DNA of 33,297 bases from a bacterium (GTDB lineage Bacteria; SZUA-79; Acidulodesulfobacterales; Acidulodesulfobacteraceae): contig JAJZJD010000003.1 of NCBI GenBank assembly GCA_021828445.1, positions 1 to 33,297 on the forward strand, in the 5' to 3' direction. Positions 1 through 8,851 of the stretch are shown here, in pieces. Position 1 is the first letter of the stretch; each line of letters begins with the position of its first letter. Both the position numbers and the translations under genes were made by a program. A model generated the notes under the pieces. That model had not been told where the DNA came from, did no database searches, and saw nothing but the letters and a program-made list of their open reading frames with translations.

Positions 1-1
1 G

Positions 2-886
2 AGCGAAGTTTTAAGCCTTGGACAAAAAATCAACGTAAAGGTAATTAAGTTCGACGAAGAGAAACGCAGGGTATCGCTTGGATATAAACAGCTTTTCGAC
101 GATCCGTGGCAGAATATTACGGAAAGGCATAAACCCGGAGATATCATTGAAGGAGTTATAATAAATATCACGGATTACGGCGCATTCGTCGAGCTGGACG
201 ACGATGTAGAGGGACTTATACATTTATCCGAAATGTCCTGGGATAAAAAACAGAGCGACCCGAAAACATTCCTGACGAAAGGGCAGAGAGTCAAGGCTTA
301 TATATTAAGCATAGAGCCCGATACCAGAAAATTATCTTTAAGCTTAAAAAGACTGACGGAAAGCCCGTGGAATTTATTGAAAGAAAAATATACCGTAGGC
401 ACGGTAGTCGACGGCACGGTTAAAAATATTTACGAATTCGGTGTTTCCGTCGAATTAGAGCCGAATTTAGAGGGATATATAAAACAGAACGATTTTTCAT
501 GGACGAAAAGAACGAAGCATCCCCATGAACTGTTTAAGCAGGGCGACGCTGTTAAAGCCGTCGTTTTAAGTATAGACGAAGATAAGCAGAGGATTTATCT
601 CGGAATAAAACAGCTCACGGAAAGTCCCTGGTCGCAAATTAAAGAAAAATATTCCGTAGGTTCCGTAATAACCGGAACAGTTTCCAACATAACGGAATTC
701 GGTATTTTCGTCCAGATAGAAGACGGAATAGAAGGGCTTATACACAATTCAAAAATTCCGGAAAATTTTATAACGGAGAACAATATAACTAAAGGTTCTA
801 AAATAAACGCAGAGATAATTATGCTGGACGTTAACGAACAAAAAATCGGGCTATCTCTTATCAACGTAGCGCAGGATAATAAATAA
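2..886 (+). CDS. rpsA: 30S ribosomal protein S1, 3' part (5' end outside window)
   Basis: The reading frame is open from the window edge to the stop at 884-886, giving the last 294 residues of ribosomal protein S1, which binds mRNA on the 30S subunit and helps start translation. Visible are the tail of one S1 (OB-fold) repeat and then three complete repeats. Each repeat carries the pattern VGxxxxGxVxNIxxFGxFV...EGLIH, followed by KVxVxxIDxxxxRIxLSxKQL. Repeats are separated by the linker TESPW or DPW. The protein ends shortly after the last repeat (VAQDNK). The family in proteobacteria usually has about 550-570 residues and six repeats, so roughly half is missing on the left. An internal ATG at 233 is not the start, because homology continues upstream of it. 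sppA begins 3 bases after the stop, so the two are probably co-transcribed. Confidence 0.96.
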   Translation, partial: SEVLSLGQKINVKVIKFDEEKRRVSLGYKQLFDDPWQNITERHKPGDIIEGVIINITDYGAFVELDDDVEGLIHLSEMSWDKKQSDPKTFLTKGQRVKAYILSIEPDTRKLSLSLKRLTESPWNLLKEKYTVGTVVDGTVKNIYEFGVSVELEPNLEGYIKQNDFSWTKRTKHPHELFKQGDAVKAVVLSIDEDKQRIYLGIKQLTESPWSQIKEKYSVGSVITGTVSNITEFGIFVQIEDGIEGLIHNSKIPENFITENNITKGSKINAEIIMLDVNEQKIGLSLINVAQDNK

Positions 887-888
887 CT

Positions 889-1815
889 ATGGGTATAAAT
901 AAACATCCTTTTTTAAGCGGATTATTTTTCTTAGCCGTATTCGTGGGAATATTCGCTATATTTATTTATTTTATACTTTTTAAGTTTAACGCTAAATCGA
1001 ACTATGAAGTAGTCAGGGGTTCCTCCAATAATGCCATAGGCATAATCGATTTAACCGGCACTATTACAAGCTCTTCCGGTTTTATCAGACTGCTGGAGCA
1101 TTACAAGCATGACCCGGACGTTAAAGCCGTCATAGTAAGAGTAAATTCTCCCGGCGGAGAAGTTGCGCCCTCGCAGGCTATTTACGAACAGCTTATGAAA
1201 TTCAGAAAGCAAAAAAAAGTTGTCGTATCAATGGATTCGGTAGCGGCTTCGGGAGCTTACTACATTTCTTCCGCCGCCGACGAAATAATTGCCGAACCCG
1301 GAACGCTCACCGGTTCGATAGGCGTTATCATGGAAATGCCCAATTTTTATAAACTGATGAAAAAAGTGGGAGTTTCTTATAACTACATAGTAAGCGGACC
1401 TTATAAAGATATAGGGACGCCTTTTAAAGAGATGACTCCTATGCAGAGGAAAAAATTGCAGGGCGTAGTTATGAACGTTTACGGACAGTTCGTATCGGCG
1501 GTCGCAAAAGGCAGAAATCTCAAAGTATCTTACGTTAAAAAATTAGCGAACGGCATGGTTTATTCAGGACAGCAGGCTCTTAAATATCATCTTGTAGATA
1601 AACTCGGGGATTTTCAGGATGCCGTTAAGGCGGCGCAGAAATTAGCAGGAATAAAAGGCAGTGCGACGTTGATATATCCGGTTAAGAAACAGCCTAATTT
1701 ATTTCAGTCTTTTATAAAAAGAGCCGTAAAGTCTTTTGTCGGCAGTATAGGCGGCTCAGCTTTTTTTAAGAATCCGGCTTTTGTATCGTACGGCAGCGCG
1801 AGGTTAGACTTTTAA
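889..1815 (+). CDS. sppA: Signal peptide peptidase SppA (short form)
   Basis: This is a membrane-anchored serine protease of clan SK that degrades signal peptides left in the membrane after secretion. It has 308 residues, which fits the short single-domain SppA (Bacillus type) rather than the ~600-residue E. coli form. Residues 8-31 form one N-terminal membrane segment. The peptidase core has the oxyanion-type motif VNSPGG (85-90). The likely nucleophile is Ser121 in the motif ASGAYY, and the general base is Lys173 in GPYKDIG, the Ser/Lys dyad known for this family. The start at 889 lies 3 bases after the rpsA stop. rpsA followed by sppA is a common order in deltaproteobacteria. Confidence 0.95.
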   Translation: MGINKHPFLSGLFFLAVFVGIFAIFIYFILFKFNAKSNYEVVRGSSNNAIGIIDLTGTITSSSGFIRLLEHYKHDPDVKAVIVRVNSPGGEVAPSQAIYEQLMKFRKQKKVVVSMDSVAASGAYYISSAADEIIAEPGTLTGSIGVIMEMPNFYKLMKKVGVSYNYIVSGPYKDIGTPFKEMTPMQRKKLQGVVMNVYGQFVSAVAKGRNLKVSYVKKLANGMVYSGQQALKYHLVDKLGDFQDAVKAAQKLAGIKGSATLIYPVKKQPNLFQSFIKRAVKSFVGSIGGSAFFKNPAFVSYGSARLDF

Positions 1816-1841
1816 TATAAAATAATATTTTTATATTTTTT

Positions 1842-2327
1842 ATGGAAATTATTTATGCCCCATGGCGGATGGATTATTTAGTTAAAGATAAATCTAAAGA
1901 CGAATGCGTTTTCTGTATCGACAGCAAATGTTTCGACGATAGATACGTTCTATTTAAAGGAAACCATTCCTACGTAAAACTTAACACTTTCCCTTATAAC
2001 TGCGGACATCTCTTAGTTATTCCATATGTTCACACAAAAGAGCTTAACGGACTTCCATTCGAAGCAGGGGCGGAAATAATGAAACTTTTGTCTTTAAGCT
2101 GCGATATACTTAAAAAAGTTTACAGATGCGATGCTCTAAACGTCGGTTTGAATATCGGCAAAGCCGCCGGCGCCGGTATAGAACAGCATCTTCATTTTCA
2201 TATAATACCGAGATGGGAAGGAGACGTCAGCTTTTATACCGTTTGTTCGGAACTCAGGGTGGTTTCGGAAATATTAGACGATACTTATAATAAGCTCATC
2301 GGCGATTTCAAGAGCATTAAACTCTAA
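1842..2327 (+). CDS. HIT family nucleotide hydrolase/phosphorylase
   Basis: This is a histidine-triad protein of 161 residues. The HxHxH motif is at His116, His118 and His120 (QHLHFHIIPRW), where the middle histidine normally attacks the alpha-phosphate of a nucleotide substrate. The N-terminus APWRMDYL and the pair ECVFC (Cys22, Cys25) resemble the zinc-binding, Ap4A phosphorylase-like branch of HIT proteins often annotated as diadenosine tetraphosphate hydrolases. The exact substrate cannot be read from the sequence. No clear Shine-Dalgarno site precedes the ATG; the 26 bases after sppA are almost only A and T. The gene sits between sppA and lapA, an order also seen in deltaproteobacteria. 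Confidence 0.93.
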   Translation: MEIIYAPWRMDYLVKDKSKDECVFCIDSKCFDDRYVLFKGNHSYVKLNTFPYNCGHLLVIPYVHTKELNGLPFEAGAEIMKLLSLSCDILKKVYRCDALNVGLNIGKAAGAGIEQHLHFHIIPRWEGDVSFYTVCSELRVVSEILDDTYNKLIGDFKSIKL

Positions 2328-2346
2328 ACGGAGGTATCGATTTCAA

Positions 2347-2592
2347 ATGGCAAAAATTATAAATATTGTCCTATTGATAGTTTTTGTAATATTAGTTCTC
2401 GATTTTACCATACAGAACCATATACGCGTCAGCGTAAAACTTTTCGGATTTCAGTCTATTAAACTTCCTATTTCCGTTATAGTTTATATCGCAATATTAA
2501 TAGGAATTTTAATCGCCCTTATATATCATTTTTATTCGGTATATAAAATAAAAAAAGATTTTAAAAAAGCGGATAAAAATGAACAGATATGA
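2347..2592 (+). CDS. lapA: LapA domain (DUF1049) small membrane protein
   Basis: This 81-residue protein has two hydrophobic segments, about residues 4-21 and 38-60, separated by a short loop with QNHIRVSVKLFGF. This is typical of the LapA/DUF1049 family; E. coli LapA acts with LapB in control of lipopolysaccharide assembly. The C-terminus is short, charged and rich in Lys (KIKKDFKKADKNEQ). A good ribosome site (GGAGG) lies about 11 bases before the ATG. The stop overlaps the start of the next gene in an ATGA junction at 2589-2592, so translation is probably coupled. No lapB-like TPR gene is visible nearby, so the role in LPS assembly is inferred from the family only. Confidence 0.85.
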   Translation: MAKIINIVLLIVFVILVLDFTIQNHIRVSVKLFGFQSIKLPISVIVYIAILIGILIALIYHFYSVYKIKKDFKKADKNEQI

Positions 2593-4055
2593 CAGTACCG
2601 GGCTTTTTTGGAAAATATAGCTTAGAAAAGTCTATAAAGAAAATTTTTTATGATTACGGATACGGAGTTTCGGCTCTTAATTTAATTGAAAGCATAGGAG
2701 CGGTATCCGAAAAATTAGGATTTAAATCATTTCTTATCGGCGGTTTTCCAAGAGACGTTTTAATATACATATTAAAGTCGCATGCCGAATCCGCAGGATA
2801 TTATAAATCTTCCAAAGTTTTTAACGATTGTTCCGGATTTTTAGATTTAGACGTTGCCGTAGAAGGCGGTTCGGAAAAGCTCGTATCTGCGGTTAAAAAC
2901 GATAAAAATTTAAAATCCCTCCTGAATTCTTTAAATATGCACGAAAGGTTTGGAACGGCGCTTGCGGAATTTTACGTAAGCGGAAAACCTTTAAAAATAG
3001 ATTTTGCTTCTTTAAGGACGGAAATTTATATAAAATCCGGAATGCTTCCTGAAGTAAATACATCGTCCGCAACCCTTGAAAAAGATATTGCCAGAAGAGA
3101 TTTTACCGTTAATACCGTTGCTTTTTCGGTTAATCCGTCGAATTTTCTTGAAATAACAAGTTATTCATCGGGAATAGAAGATATTTTAAATAAAAAAATT
3201 AAAATCCTCCATGAATTAAGTTTTATAGACGACCCTACGAGAATTTTCAGGGCAGTCAGATTTGAAAAAAGGCTCGATTTTCATATAGACCGCGGAACGT
3301 TAAAACTTTTAAAAGAAGCCTTAGCGCAAAAAGCCTTAGATAATGTTTCGGGCAAAAGAATAACCGCAGAATTATATATTTTGCTTAAAGAAAAAAATCC
3401 GGAAATATATTTTGAAAGATTGGATAAACTGTCGGTTTTAAGTTCTATCAATCCAAATTTAAGATTTTTAAAAAAAAATAGAATTATTATTAAAAGAATA
3501 AACCGTTATTTCGGCGAAGCAAAAAATTTTAAAATTTTAAACGAAATCTTTAAAAATACACACGAAGGCAAAAAATTATTTTATCTGGCGGGAATTTTTT
3601 ACGGTTTGAACGGAAACGAATTAAAGGAAGTTTCGGAAAGATTAAGGTTGGGAAAGCCCGTCGAGGAATATTTAAAAAAGTTATTATTCATAGACAGGGA
3701 TGAAATCGATAGTTTAAAAAATGATTATAAAGGAGATAACGCCGTCGGACTGTATAAAAATTTCAATAAGATAGAAGGCAAAAGTCTTCTGTTTTATTTA
3801 TTTCAACACGAAGACGAAAAAAAAGCCGATTTGATTTTCAGGAAAATTGTAGTAAGATATTTAGAAAAATCCGTTTCGGAAAAGCCGTTTTTAAACGGCG
3901 GCGACATTAAAGCTATGGGTATTTGCGAAGGACCGGTTTGCGGAATAATTCTTAACGAAATAAAATCTTTAAAAGCCGCCGGCAAACTTAAGAATAAAGC
4001 CGACGAAATTAAATACGTCGAATCGCAATATTTAAAAAACATAAAAAAGAACTGA
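2589..4055 (+). CDS. CCA tRNA nucleotidyltransferase / poly(A) polymerase family protein
   Basis: This class II nucleotidyltransferase has 488 residues. The head domain has the nucleotide-binding motif GGFPRD (51-56) and the metal-binding pair DLDVAVEG (86-93). These are followed by RRDFTVNTVAF and DDPTRIFRAVRFEKRLDF, the motifs that recognise ATP/CTP and connect head to neck. The helical C-terminal half is Lys-rich and poorly conserved. Family members add CCA (or only CC or A) to tRNA 3' ends or poly(A) to RNA, and these activities cannot be separated by eye. A long version of this type is common in deltaproteobacteria. The start overlaps the lapA stop by 4 bases. pgi follows after 25 bases. 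Confidence 0.9.
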   Translation: MTVPGFFGKYSLEKSIKKIFYDYGYGVSALNLIESIGAVSEKLGFKSFLIGGFPRDVLIYILKSHAESAGYYKSSKVFNDCSGFLDLDVAVEGGSEKLVSAVKNDKNLKSLLNSLNMHERFGTALAEFYVSGKPLKIDFASLRTEIYIKSGMLPEVNTSSATLEKDIARRDFTVNTVAFSVNPSNFLEITSYSSGIEDILNKKIKILHELSFIDDPTRIFRAVRFEKRLDFHIDRGTLKLLKEALAQKALDNVSGKRITAELYILLKEKNPEIYFERLDKLSVLSSINPNLRFLKKNRIIIKRINRYFGEAKNFKILNEIFKNTHEGKKLFYLAGIFYGLNGNELKEVSERLRLGKPVEEYLKKLLFIDRDEIDSLKNDYKGDNAVGLYKNFNKIEGKSLLFYLFQHEDEKKADLIFRKIVVRYLEKSVSEKPFLNGGDIKAMGICEGPVCGIILNEIKSLKAAGKLKNKADEIKYVESQYLKNIKKN

Positions 4056-4080
4056 TAACTTTAAAAATGGAGGCGCGAAA

Positions 4081-5436
4081 ATGATCGAGTTCAATTTTAA
4101 AAACGTTTTAAATTCGGTGATTGATGAAAACGGCATCGAAGAATTCGCCGTCAGGTCGCTTGAGAATGAACTTGTCGAAGCAAGAAGAAGCCTTAACGAA
4201 CTCAGGCGCAACGGTGAAATAGGATTTTACGACGAAATATCGAATATGGGCATGGTGAATGAAATTAAAGCCGCATCCGAAAGTTTTTTTTCTAAAAATT
4301 TTAAAACTTTATACGTATTCGGAATGGGCGGTTCGTCCCTCGGAGCCATATTTTTAAAAGAAGCAATGTCCGGTATGTTTAAAAGCCGAAAAGACGGCGG
4401 CGCCGACGTTATTTTTTCGGAAAATATAGACCCTTCTTATTTAAAAAACAACCTCGATTCTATAGATTTTAAAAAAACTTTATTCTGTTTCGTTTCTAAA
4501 TCTGCAGATACTATAGAAGTAGTTTCGCAATTTTTTATCGTAAAGGAAATATTAGAAAAAACCGTAGAAAATTATAAAGAAAATTTAATTTTTATTACCG
4601 ATAAAAAGAGCGGTTTTTTAAGACAATATGCCGACGAAAACGGGATTGCCGTTTTAGATATCGCTAAAAACGTAGGCGGAAGATATTCGATAGTAACCGC
4701 CGGCACTCTTTTTCCCGCATGCGTCATGGGATTAGATATAGAAAAATTTCTGCACGGTTCTTTGACTTACAGAGACAATATTCTCAATAAGGGGGTTTTT
4801 GAAAATAATCCGGTATATACCATGGCGGCGGTTATATATCTTTTTTATGCAAAAAAGAAAAGAAATATATTCGTTCCTTTTGTTTACGGCGACTATTTGA
4901 GAGAGTTTGCGAGATGGTTCAGGCAGTTATTTGCGGAAAGTCTTGGAAAGGATTTGATTTCTCCCACTCCGGTACCTGCTGTAGGAGCTACCGACCAGCA
5001 TTCTCAGCTTCAGCTTTATATGCAGGGTCCGCAGGATAAATTGATAGGATTTTTCTGCCTTAAAGATTTCGGCGCGGATTATAGCGTAAATTCCTCCGGA
5101 TTTAATGAATTTGCCTATTTAAACGGCAAAAAACTTTCCGGAGTTTTAATGAACGAATTAAAAGGCGTCGAGCTGGCTCTTGCTATAAATAAAAGACCTT
5201 CGTTCAGGGTTACTTTAGATAAAATAGACGAATTTAATCTCGGCGAACTTTCTTTTATGTGCATGGAAGCCGTCGCGGTTCTCGGAATGTTATTAAAAAT
5301 AAATCCTTTCGACCAGCCGGGCGTCGAAAAAGGAAAGAAATTCGCCTATCTTCTTATGGGAAGAAAGGACGATTCGCTGTCGAAAGAATCGGAAGAATTA
5401 AAAAGATTAAACGCAGTTCCCGATATGCTTTATTAA
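4081..5436 (+). CDS. pgi: Glucose-6-phosphate isomerase
   Basis: This enzyme interconverts glucose-6-phosphate and fructose-6-phosphate in glycolysis and gluconeogenesis. It has 451 residues, the size of the shorter bacterial form (E. coli has 549). Visible are the phosphosugar-binding loops GMGGSSLG (81-88) and SKSADT (139-144), the catalytic-region motif QLFAESLGKD, the active-site histidine region ATDQHSQLQLYMQGP, and the C-terminal signature QPGVEKGK with the catalytic lysine. The ATG is preceded by a clear ribosome site (GGAGG, 9 bases upstream). It lies in the middle of the plus-strand housekeeping block. Confidence 0.96.
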   Translation: MIEFNFKNVLNSVIDENGIEEFAVRSLENELVEARRSLNELRRNGEIGFYDEISNMGMVNEIKAASESFFSKNFKTLYVFGMGGSSLGAIFLKEAMSGMFKSRKDGGADVIFSENIDPSYLKNNLDSIDFKKTLFCFVSKSADTIEVVSQFFIVKEILEKTVENYKENLIFITDKKSGFLRQYADENGIAVLDIAKNVGGRYSIVTAGTLFPACVMGLDIEKFLHGSLTYRDNILNKGVFENNPVYTMAAVIYLFYAKKKRNIFVPFVYGDYLREFARWFRQLFAESLGKDLISPTPVPAVGATDQHSQLQLYMQGPQDKLIGFFCLKDFGADYSVNSSGFNEFAYLNGKKLSGVLMNELKGVELALAINKRPSFRVTLDKIDEFNLGELSFMCMEAVAVLGMLLKINPFDQPGVEKGKKFAYLLMGRKDDSLSKESEELKRLNAVPDMLY

Positions 5437-5498
5437 ATCGTCACAAATTGGAAAGGACGGAATTCAATTCCGGCACCGTCACAACCCGGAAAATATTT

Positions 5499-6431
5499 AT
5501 GCTTAAAAAAATAATAGTAATAGGAGGTCCGACATGTTCGGGAAAAACGGAATTTTCTATAGAACTGGCTGAACGTTTCGGCGGCGAAATAATAAATTTC
5601 GATTCGATGTGTTTTTACAAATATTTCGATATAGGAACGGCAAAGCCGGGCGCCGAGGCAAGAAGCAGGGTAAAGCATCATCTTATAGATATAAAATATC
5701 CTGATGAAGAATATAACGCGCGGACGTTTTCCGAAGATGCCGAAAAATTGATAGACGATATGGCTTTACGCAGAAAAATTCCCTTTTTTACGGGCGGAAC
5801 GGGTCTTTATATTAAATCTTTAATATACGGGCTTTCTCCGATTCCGGAAATAGACAAAACCGTTTTTCGCGAAAAAGCTTCGGAATTAATAAAAGAGAAA
5901 GGACTTCTATTTTTATACGAAACGGTGAAACAAATAGATCCGGTATATGCTTCCAGAATATCGTCTTCCGATACGCAGAGAATTACCAGGGCTTATGAAG
6001 TTTATTGCGCTACCGGCAAACCTTTATCTTTTTATATAGACAAAAATCCTTTTGGACGGCATAGGTACGATTTTTTATGTTTTAACTTATATCCTCCGAA
6101 AGATTATTTAAAATCGTGTATAATAGAAAGAACTTCGGCTATTATAAAAAAAGGCTTAGTCGAAGAAACGGAAAAAATATTGAGTATGGGATATAAAACC
6201 GATTTAAAGCCTTTTAAAGGAATAGGCTACAGGGAGTCGCTAATGTATTTAAACAAAGAACTGCCTGCGGAAAAAGATTTATACGATAAAGTAGTTTCTT
6301 CTACTTTAAAATACGCAAAAAGGCAGTTTACTTTTTTTAAAAAATTTGAAAACGTTTTGCCTGTTTATTTTACCGATTTAAATGCAAAGATAGAATTTTC
6401 GTCAAAATATATCGAAAGGTTTTTAGAATGA
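5499..6431 (+). CDS. miaA: tRNA dimethylallyltransferase MiaA
   Basis: MiaA transfers the dimethylallyl group of DMAPP to N6 of A37 in tRNAs that read UNN codons. The chosen ATG at 5499 gives 310 residues, the family's usual length. The open frame reaches back to 5259, but that part lies inside pgi and has no MiaA homology. Motifs are the P-loop GGPTCSGKT (9-17), DSMCFYKYFDIGTAKP (usually DSMQVY..., so Gln is replaced by Cys here), HHLIDI, GGTGLY, RITRAYEV, GIGYRE and KRQFTFFKK. The last base pairs overlap hflX in an ATGA junction at 6428-6431. miaA followed by hflX is a widespread arrangement, though hfq, often between them, is absent here. Confidence 0.96.
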   Translation: MLKKIIVIGGPTCSGKTEFSIELAERFGGEIINFDSMCFYKYFDIGTAKPGAEARSRVKHHLIDIKYPDEEYNARTFSEDAEKLIDDMALRRKIPFFTGGTGLYIKSLIYGLSPIPEIDKTVFREKASELIKEKGLLFLYETVKQIDPVYASRISSSDTQRITRAYEVYCATGKPLSFYIDKNPFGRHRYDFLCFNLYPPKDYLKSCIIERTSAIIKKGLVEETEKILSMGYKTDLKPFKGIGYRESLMYLNKELPAEKDLYDKVVSSTLKYAKRQFTFFKKFENVLPVYFTDLNAKIEFSSKYIERFLE

Positions 6432-7537
6432 CTCAGAGAGCTTTGCTTGTCGGAATAAACAGCGATTCGGATATCGAAAAAAGCAGGGATTCGTTAGAAG
6501 AACTTCAAATGCTTTCCGAAACCGCGGGTGCGGAAAATGTTTTCAGCGTTTTAAAAAACATAAAAAAAATAGACCCGGCTTATTATCTTTCTAAGGGCAT
6601 GCTCGAAGAAATAAAAGATAAAACGGTTTCGGAAAATGCCGATATAGTAATAATCGATGCCTCTTTAAGTCCTGCGCAGGAGCGCAATCTTTCGGAATAT
6701 TTCGATTTAAACGTAATAGACAGGACGAGGCTGATTCTCGACATATTTGCCGTTAACGCAAGGACGGCGGAAAGCAGATATCAGGTCGAACTTGCTATGA
6801 TGAATTATATACTGCCCAGGCTTAAAGGCGCAGGAATAATGCTTTCAAGAACCGGAGCAGGCATAGGAACGAGGGGTCCCGGCGAAACTAAATTGGAAAC
6901 GGACAGAAGAAAAATAAGGCTTAAAATTACGCATATAAAGGAAAGGCTGAAACTTTCAGAAAAAACAAGAACGCTTCACAGGTCTAAGAGAAGCAGGCAG
7001 GGTTTTTTGACGGCGGCTATAGTAGGTTATACTAATTCAGGAAAAACGACCCTAATGAAAAGTTTGACCGGTAAAGGAGAAAAAGGCGAAAATAAGCTTT
7101 TTGCGACGCTTGGGACGAAAACGGCTTCAATTTACGACGATGCAAGAAAGAAAAAAGTTTTAATATCCGATACCGTAGGTTTTATTCAAAATCTTCCGCT
7201 TTTTTTAGTCGATTCTTTTAAAGCTACGCTTGAGGAAACGGTTCAGGCGGATTTATTGATACATGTAATAGACCCTTTACAAAATTCGATAATGGATAAG
7301 TCCGGCGAGGTTATTAAAATATTAAACGATATAGGAGTTAAAGATAAAACGATTCTTACGGTTATAAATAAAACAGACCTTATAGGCGAAGAACAGGCGG
7401 ATTTTTTGAAAAATAAGTTCGAAACGATTACAGGCGGTCCCGTTATAGCCGTTTCCGCTAAAACCGGAAAAAATATAGATTTATTAAAAGAAAAAATATT
7501 CGATTTATTAAATATGGAGCAATATAATGGTAAATAA
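6428..7537 (+). CDS. hflX: GTPase HflX
   Basis: HflX binds the 50S subunit and rescues or splits stalled ribosomes. The protein has 369 residues, shorter than E. coli HflX (426). The N-terminal nucleotide-binding domain is followed by the HflX-specific glycine-rich linker GAGIGTRGPGETKLETDRR (143-161). The GTPase domain has G1 GYTNSGKT (200-207), G3 DTVGF (248-252) and G4 NKTD. The switch I segment reads FATLGTKTAS, whereas most HflX proteins have FATLDPTTR, a difference seen directly in the translation. Its start overlaps the miaA stop by 4 bases, and its end overlaps the next gene by 11 bases. Confidence 0.95.
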   Translation: MTQRALLVGINSDSDIEKSRDSLEELQMLSETAGAENVFSVLKNIKKIDPAYYLSKGMLEEIKDKTVSENADIVIIDASLSPAQERNLSEYFDLNVIDRTRLILDIFAVNARTAESRYQVELAMMNYILPRLKGAGIMLSRTGAGIGTRGPGETKLETDRRKIRLKITHIKERLKLSEKTRTLHRSKRSRQGFLTAAIVGYTNSGKTTLMKSLTGKGEKGENKLFATLGTKTASIYDDARKKKVLISDTVGFIQNLPLFLVDSFKATLEETVQADLLIHVIDPLQNSIMDKSGEVIKILNDIGVKDKTILTVINKTDLIGEEQADFLKNKFETITGGPVIAVSAKTGKNIDLLKEKIFDLLNMEQYNGK

Positions 7538-8261
7538 GTTTATGCGCGTTATATTTTTTTTAACGGTTTTATGTATTTCATTCCTCACTTTTTCTGCCGA
7601 TGTTTTCGGCATGAGCGTTAAAGTCAAAACCTACGTCGTAATTCCTAAAAGCGAAGCGGCATCCGGGCCTTCCGCAGGACTTCAGCAAACGGCAATAAAA
7701 CGTGCGATAATGCTGTCGGTGAAAACTGCCGTAAAACGTCTTATAGGCAAGAAAATTTTTTTAAAAAAACAAACCGGTATTATTCTTAAAAAAAATATCT
7801 ACCCGAACGGACAAAAATATATATACTCGTTTAAGGTTTTAAAGTCGGGAGAATATCTTAATCTTTATTATATAAGCATAAAGACGCATATAAGAGCCGG
7901 AAGTTTAACAAATGCCCTTAAAACGCTCGGATTTCATATACTTAAAACGGAACATTCAGGCAAAAAAGCCGTTTACGGCGTTTATTACGTAAAATTTACC
8001 GGCAGCTTTAATAACGAAGATTCAAACCTGTTTCAGAAACTAATGATTAAATATTCGCATCACCTTAAAAATTTATATATATCTTCGTTTTCGGAAAATT
8101 ACGACGAAATAAAAGTTCTTTACTACGGAAGTATCGTCAGGCTGTTAAAGAGGGTGGATTTTATAATAAAGTCTTATCTTGACGCAAAAATAACTACCGC
8201 AGACAATAATACCGTAACGATAAACGTAATCGGCGGTAAAGCCGGAAAAAAAACGCCTTAA
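7527..8261 (+). CDS. Exported protein of unknown function
   Basis: I do not recognise a firm family for this 244-residue protein. Residues about 6-25 are hydrophobic after a positive N-terminus and end near SADVFGMS, which looks like a Sec signal peptide, so the product is probably periplasmic. The mature part has a helix with AIKRAIMLSVKTAVKRLIG, then a strand segment containing YIYSFKVLKSGEYLNLYYISIKTHI and NALKTLGF. That order loosely resembles the N-terminal domain of FlgT-like or LPP20-like outer-membrane-associated proteins; this is an inference. It is very basic and rich in Tyr and Lys. A GGAG lies upstream of the ATG inside hflX, and the 11-base overlap suggests coupling with hflX. 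No flagellar genes are visible in the window. Confidence 0.75.
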   Translation: MVNKFMRVIFFLTVLCISFLTFSADVFGMSVKVKTYVVIPKSEAASGPSAGLQQTAIKRAIMLSVKTAVKRLIGKKIFLKKQTGIILKKNIYPNGQKYIYSFKVLKSGEYLNLYYISIKTHIRAGSLTNALKTLGFHILKTEHSGKKAVYGVYYVKFTGSFNNEDSNLFQKLMIKYSHHLKNLYISSFSENYDEIKVLYYGSIVRLLKRVDFIIKSYLDAKITTADNNTVTINVIGGKAGKKTP

Positions 8262-8264
8262 ACG

Positions 8265-8735
8265 TCAGAACAATCCGAATATATTTTTCAGAGAAGTTAT
8301 AGCCATAGAGTTCAGATAAAAGTTAAATATTGAATAAAGAAAAATACTGACGAACATAGGTATGAAGAAATAATAGTAAATATTTTTATTTTTTTCGTAT
8401 AAAACACCGAGAGCAAGCGATATAGGCGGAGCGCCGATGAACATCTGTCCTATAAACAGCCCTATTATAGGTCCGTATTTTTCAATATAATTATGCGCTT
8501 TTCTGCCTTTTTTAGAAGAAATCATCCTGTGTATAAATTTAATGGATTTTAGCTTTAAACCGGCGTAAAATAGAGCAGAACATAAAATAGTTTCAGAAAG
8601 AGTTATTAAAAAGATGCTTGCATAGGGATTTAATTTATAATAAACGGCGTATGCCGTAGATACGTATTTTCCGCCTATTAACGGAGTCATATTGATAGCC
8701 GTCATTATAATATATTTTAAATATAAAGGTTTCAT
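8265..8735 (-). CDS. Small multi-pass membrane protein
   Basis: This 156-residue protein has about four hydrophobic stretches: near residues 5-30, 36-60, 86-112 and 119-145. Motifs of note are TPLIGGKYVSTAYAVYYKLNP near the N-terminus and a central EKYGPIIGLFIGQMFIGAPPISLALGVL. The shape recalls the small multidrug export protein family (PF06695) or DedA-like proteins, but I cannot assign it with confidence. The gene runs against the exported-protein gene; only 3 bases separate the two stop codons. It is divergent from hsp20, with the shared upstream region at 8736-8851. Confidence 0.65.
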   Translation of the reverse strand: MKPLYLKYIIMTAINMTPLIGGKYVSTAYAVYYKLNPYASIFLITLSETILCSALFYAGLKLKSIKFIHRMISSKKGRKAHNYIEKYGPIIGLFIGQMFIGAPPISLALGVLYEKNKNIYYYFFIPMFVSIFLYSIFNFYLNSMAITSLKNIFGLF

Positions 8736-8770
8736 GCAGATTTCTCAACGGTTTTAAACATACCGTATTT

Positions 8771-8799
8771 TTGTTTTTTTAGCATTAATCTGGTATAAT
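8771..8799 (+). promoter_or_regulatory. Sigma70-type promoter of hsp20
   Basis: A -35-like TTGTTT (8771-8776) is separated by 17 bases from a perfect TATAAT (8794-8799), which also has the extended -10 TG (TGG before TATAAT). A start near 8806 would give a leader of about 46 bases before the hsp20 ATG. No CIRCE repeat was seen here. Confidence 0.7.
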
Positions 8800-8851
8800 T
8801 ATAACTGTAAATAATATAATTATAAAGTATAAAATTTATCGGAATAAAAAA

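Noticed and set aside
5259-5498. Longer N-terminus for MiaA
   Set aside because: It lies inside the end of pgi, has no MiaA homology, and the ATG at 5499 gives the normal length.
8736-8851. CIRCE or ROSE heat-shock element before hsp20
   Set aside because: No TTAGCACTC/GAGTGCTAA repeat and no convincing RNA thermometer hairpin over the ribosome site.
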